64,000 nt of DNA from Clostridiales bacterium (GTDB lineage: Bacteria; Bacillota; Clostridia; Oscillospirales; Acutalibacteraceae), in NCBI GenBank assembly GCA_018364155.1, contig JAGZMM010000001.1, positions 682,001 to 746,000 of the forward strand. The letters run 5' to 3'. The notes under the pieces were generated by a model. That model did no database searches. It had not been told where the DNA came from and saw nothing but the letters and a program-made list of their open reading frames with translations. The position numbers were made by a program, and so were the translations under genes. How positions within the stretch are numbered: the stretch's first letter is position 1; every line of letters begins with the position of its first letter. Shown in pieces: positions 61,447-64,000 of the stretch.

Positions 61447-63361
61447 ATTCCATTCCTTCGAGTTCTTTGAGCCAGACAGCAGCGCTGGCGTCGCTGGGCA
61501 TGCGCCAGTCCCCCCGCGGGGATAAGGTCACCGATCCCACCTTAGGCCCGTCGGGCAGACAGGAGCGCTTAAACTGCTGGGCAAAAAAGCGCCGGTAAAA
61601 GTTCTTGAGCCAGTGAAGAATGACTTTACGAGAATAGATCCCTTGAAACGCGTACTCAGCCAAGAAGAGAATCTTGCGCGGCTCCTCGGCAAAGCGCAGC
61701 ATATGGTACAAAAAGAAATCGTGCAGCTCGTAGGGGCCCACCAACTCCTCCGTCTTTTGAGCAATTTCACCGTTTTCCGGCGGCAGCAGCTCAGGGCTGA
61801 CGGGAGTGTCCAGAATGTCCAGCAGCACGGCCCGCAGCCGCTCTTTTTCGGTGGTTTTCGCATAGGTATCTACCAGATACCGGATGAGCGTCTTGGGAAC
61901 CGATGCATTTACTCCGTACATGGACATGTGGTCGCCGTTGTAGGTCGCCCATCCCAGCGCAAGCTCGGACAGGTCTCCTGTGCCTACCACTAGGCCGCCA
62001 TATTGGTTGGCTACGTCCATAAGCACCTGGGTGCGTTCCCTGGCCTGGGCGTTTTCAAAGGCCACGTCATGGGAAAAATCATGGCCGATGTCCTTCAAAT
62101 GCTGGGTTACCGCTTCGCAAATGTTGATTTCCTTTAAGGTTACCCCCAGCTCTTTGGCCAGCTGGCAGGCGTTTTGATAGGTGCGTCCGGTGGTGCCGAA
62201 GCAGGGCATGGTGACGGCGATGATATCCTCTCTCGGCCAGGAAAGGGTGTCGTAGGCCCGGGCCATTACCAGCAGCGCCAGGGTGGAATCCAACCCGCCG
62301 GACAGGCCTACCACCGCATGCCTTGCGTTGGCGTGGGCCAACCGCTTTTTGAGCCCTGCCGCCTGCATGGTGAAAATCAACTCACAGCGGCTGCTACGCG
62401 TTTCCTCGTTTGCCGGGACAAAGGGGGTCTTTTCCATACTGCGCTGCAGCGTGCAGGGGGCAAAGCCGATGGAAAAATCCACTTCCTCCAGCGCACTCTC
62501 CCACCGCTCAAAGGTGTTCATCCGCCGCCGCTCCTGCCACAGGTGCTGTAAATCCACGTCAGCCAACGCCATTCCCTGGGTGAAGGGCAGACGCTGTGCC
62601 AGCATGGCCCCGTTTTCCGCAACCATGCAATGGCCGGAAAAAACCAAGTCGGTGGTGGATTCCCCTTCCCCTGCGTCCGCATACACGTAAGCGCTCAAGG
62701 TCTTGGCCGACTGGCCGCAGACCAAGGACCGCCGGTATTCCGCCTTGCCGATGGTTTCGTCACTGGCGGACAGGTTGCAAAGGACCGCCGCGCCCGCAAG
62801 GGCGTACCCGCTCGACGGAGGAGACGCCACCCACAAATCCTCACAAATTTCCGCCGCCACGGTAAGCTCGGGCCATTCCCGGCAGCGAAAGAGCACGTCG
62901 GGCTTTACCGGCACCAGCTCACCACCCAGAAGCGCCGTTTCCTCCATGCCGGCCTTGGCGGGAGAAAAATGGCGCAGCTCGTAAAATTCGCTGTAATTGG
63001 GAACGTGGGTCTTCGGAATCAGATGGAGTATCTTTCCTCTATTCAGAATGGCCGCACAGTTATAAAGCGAACCGGACCTTGCCTTGACCGGCACCCCCAC
63101 CAAGCAAAGCACCTGCAGCTGCGCGGTTTCGTCCGCGATGGAAAGAAGCGCTTCTTCGGCTCCTTTTAGCAGCATATCCTGTAAAAACAGGTCCCCGCAG
63201 GTGTATCCGGTCACGCACAACTCCGGCAGCACGATGACCGAAGCCCCCGCTCCAGCCGCCTGCCGGATGGCTTCCACGATGGAAGTTTTGTTATAATCCA
63301 GGTCTGCCACCCGAATCTGAGGGGAAAGCGCCGCCACCCGCACATATCCATATTCCTTCAT
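61445..63361 (-). CDS. nadE: Glutamine-dependent NAD+ synthetase
   Basis: A 638-residue two-domain NadE. The N-terminal nitrilase-like glutaminase carries the Glu-Lys-Cys triad in LPELCVTGYTCGDLF, PKTHVPNYSEFYE and AEICEDLWV. The C-terminal synthetase has the PP-loop VVGLSGGLDSTLALLV and GTGDLSELALGWATYNGDHM. It converts nicotinate adenine dinucleotide to NAD+ using glutamine. AGGAGG lies 5 nt before the ATG. Monocistronic, with terminators on both sides. Confidence 0.97.
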   Translation of the reverse strand: MKEYGYVRVAALSPQIRVADLDYNKTSIVEAIRQAAGAGASVIVLPELCVTGYTCGDLFLQDMLLKGAEEALLSIADETAQLQVLCLVGVPVKARSGSLYNCAAILNRGKILHLIPKTHVPNYSEFYELRHFSPAKAGMEETALLGGELVPVKPDVLFRCREWPELTVAAEICEDLWVASPPSSGYALAGAAVLCNLSASDETIGKAEYRRSLVCGQSAKTLSAYVYADAGEGESTTDLVFSGHCMVAENGAMLAQRLPFTQGMALADVDLQHLWQERRRMNTFERWESALEEVDFSIGFAPCTLQRSMEKTPFVPANEETRSSRCELIFTMQAAGLKKRLAHANARHAVVGLSGGLDSTLALLVMARAYDTLSWPREDIIAVTMPCFGTTGRTYQNACQLAKELGVTLKEINICEAVTQHLKDIGHDFSHDVAFENAQARERTQVLMDVANQYGGLVVGTGDLSELALGWATYNGDHMSMYGVNASVPKTLIRYLVDTYAKTTEKERLRAVLLDILDTPVSPELLPPENGEIAQKTEELVGPYELHDFFLYHMLRFAEEPRKILFLAEYAFQGIYSRKVILHWLKNFYRRFFAQQFKRSCLPDGPKVGSVTLSPRGDWRMPSDASAAVWLKELEGME

Positions 63362-63395
63362 AATTTCCTCCTAAACGCCCGGTTATCTGTTTCTT

Positions 63396-63424
63396 ATTAT
63401 ACCCGTCCATTCTCCTTGCCGCAA
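63396..63424 (-). promoter_or_regulatory. Promoter of nadE
   Basis: On the minus strand TTGCGG (63424-63419) and TATAAT (63401-63396) are spaced by 17 nt. Confidence 0.7.
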
Positions 63425-63432
63425 CGGAAAAC

Positions 63433-63467
63433 GCAAAAAACGCACGCGTTTCGCGTGCGTTTTTTGC
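63433..63467. terminator. Bidirectional terminator upstream of nadE
   Basis: GCAAAAAACGCACGCG and its complement around TTT, U-tracts in both directions. It likely ends the small gene at 63559-63834. Confidence 0.88.
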
Positions 63468-63558
63468 TTGGGAGAAAGTGGCCGTCCCGCCCGATGCAAA
63501 AGCGAGCCGGCCTTTATAAGAATAAGAAGAAGGGAGAGAAAGCAAAGGTGGGGCTCAG

Positions 63559-63834
63559 TTAGTTGGTCTCCTTTTCGCCATCTACGGACTGAGCACCGTA
63601 GAGGTTAAACCGGAACAGCATGGACTCGTCTTCCGGTTCGTCGCATACGATCGAGGCCTGGGCAATTTGACCGCCCTCAATCAGTTTCGCAAGGCCCATG
63701 AACTGGCACAGCTTGCTCTTGAGATTGAGCCGATCTCCCTCTTCGGTTACAAGGTACACATTGCCCTTGCAGCGGTCGAGCAGGCTCATAAAGGATGCGA
63801 CATCGATGTTGTGAAGTTCGAGAAGTGATTTCAT
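63559..63834 (-). CDS. Small protein, possibly HPr-like
   Basis: A 91-residue soluble protein without a confident family assignment. The pattern LLELHNIDVASFMSLLDRCKGNVYLVTEEGDRLNLKS-KLCQFMGL (residues 4-49) recalls small HPr-fold proteins of clostridia, in which a strand of the form DVDLVSGRYVVDAKS precedes a helix. No phosphorylatable His is seen in the HPr position. AGGAG lies 8 nt before the ATG. The leader contains a perfect ACGGAAGG/CCTTCCGT hairpin (63861-63885) behind a strong promoter, so expression is probably high. Confidence 0.6.
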   Translation of the reverse strand: MKSLLELHNIDVASFMSLLDRCKGNVYLVTEEGDRLNLKSKLCQFMGLAKLIEGGQIAQASIVCDEPEDESMLFRFNLYGAQSVDGEKETN

Positions 63835-63892
63835 AAATCATTCTCCTTTCCTGATGTCTTACGGAAGGTTTTTATTTCCTTCCGTTGACTAT

Positions 63893-63920
63893 AGTATAGC
63901 ACAATTCCCAGCGAAGTCAA
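63893..63920 (-). promoter_or_regulatory. Promoter of the small HPr-like gene
   Basis: On the minus strand TTGACT (63920-63915), 16-nt spacer and TATACT (63898-63893), with TGC before the -10 (extended). An inverted repeat TCAACAAT/ATTGTTGA (63917-63924 and 63939-63946) overlaps the -35. Beyond it, to 64000, the sequence is AT-rich with no gene seen. Confidence 0.78.
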
Positions 63921-64000
63921 CAATAATTTGGTAAAAAGATTGTTGAACTTGACCCCTTGTATTTTCAAATAATTGTCCATTTTGTCTATTCAATATTTTG

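Noticed and set aside
63291..63545. 84-codon minus-strand frame overlapping the nadE start
   Set aside because: It contains the nadE promoter and a bidirectional terminator; it is noncoding.

Overview
The window looks like a chromosomal segment of a low-GC-lineage but G+C-rich anaerobic Firmicute, most likely class Clostridia (Oscillospirales/Ruminococcaceae-like). The reasons are strong AGGAGG-type ribosome sites, TTGACA/TATAAT promoters, U-tailed terminators, and Firmicutes gene orders: infC-rpmI-rplT-SpoU methylase, dprA-topA-trmFO, miaB-ricA/ylbF-mutS, and rnc-smc-ftsY. A pyruvate phosphate dikinase, HPr kinase, class B sortase, QueT and ECF S components fit the same assignment. No rRNA, tRNA, IS element, prophage or CRISPR array was seen. 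Species cannot be named from this sequence alone.

Layout. 1-3.5 kb: an Lrp/AsnC regulator cut by the window edge, a PHP-type histidinol-phosphatase-like protein and a NatAB-like ABC exporter. 3.7-8.3 kb: an orphan B12-binding radical SAM protein, a SLOG (DUF1273) protein divergent from a small XRE regulator, and three cyclophilins in tandem, the last with a degraded active site. 8.5-13.6 kb: an ECF S component with coaX, a DUF1858 redox-disulfide protein, and MFS-trmK-Nif3. 13.9-20 kb: a GT4 glycosyltransferase, hprK, a second PHP protein and ppdK. 20.1-26.1 kb, minus strand: yjbQ, hisFH, pyrG, guaA and a small membrane protein. 26.3-28.2 kb: a queuosine-related operon (queT, a short QueG-like protein, a CBS protein) behind a candidate preQ1 riboswitch. 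28.3-36.4 kb: a cinA-sortase fusion with thiI, then miaB, a RicA/YlbF-like gene and mutS. 36.7-47.9 kb: a ten-gene operon rnc, radical SAM, smc, ftsY, rdgB, yhbY, nadD, yqeK, rsfS, leuS. 48-56.2 kb: dprA-topA-trmFO-plsX and the infC operon with its leader. 56.3-64 kb: a Wzz/BY-kinase-like protein, a PadR-SEDS-like pair, secG, tcdA, a small XRE regulator, nadE and a small HPr-like protein.

Much of the window is housekeeping for translation and tRNA modification (TrmK, ThiI, MiaB, TrmFO, TcdA, queuosine salvage), chromosome handling (SMC, TopA, MutS, DprA) and NAD metabolism (CinA amidase domain, NadD, NadE).

The most unusual object is one 769-codon gene. It joins a complete CinA (MoCF-like domain plus NMN-amidohydrolase domain) to a membrane-anchored class B sortase with its His, Cys and Arg intact. 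Next are a SEDS (FtsW/RodA-like) protein with a PadR-linked N-terminal prefix domain and a Ser where the catalytic Asp is expected, a divergent SLOG/XRE pair with shared AATA-centred palindromes, and a BY-kinase-like protein whose P-loop lysine is arginine.
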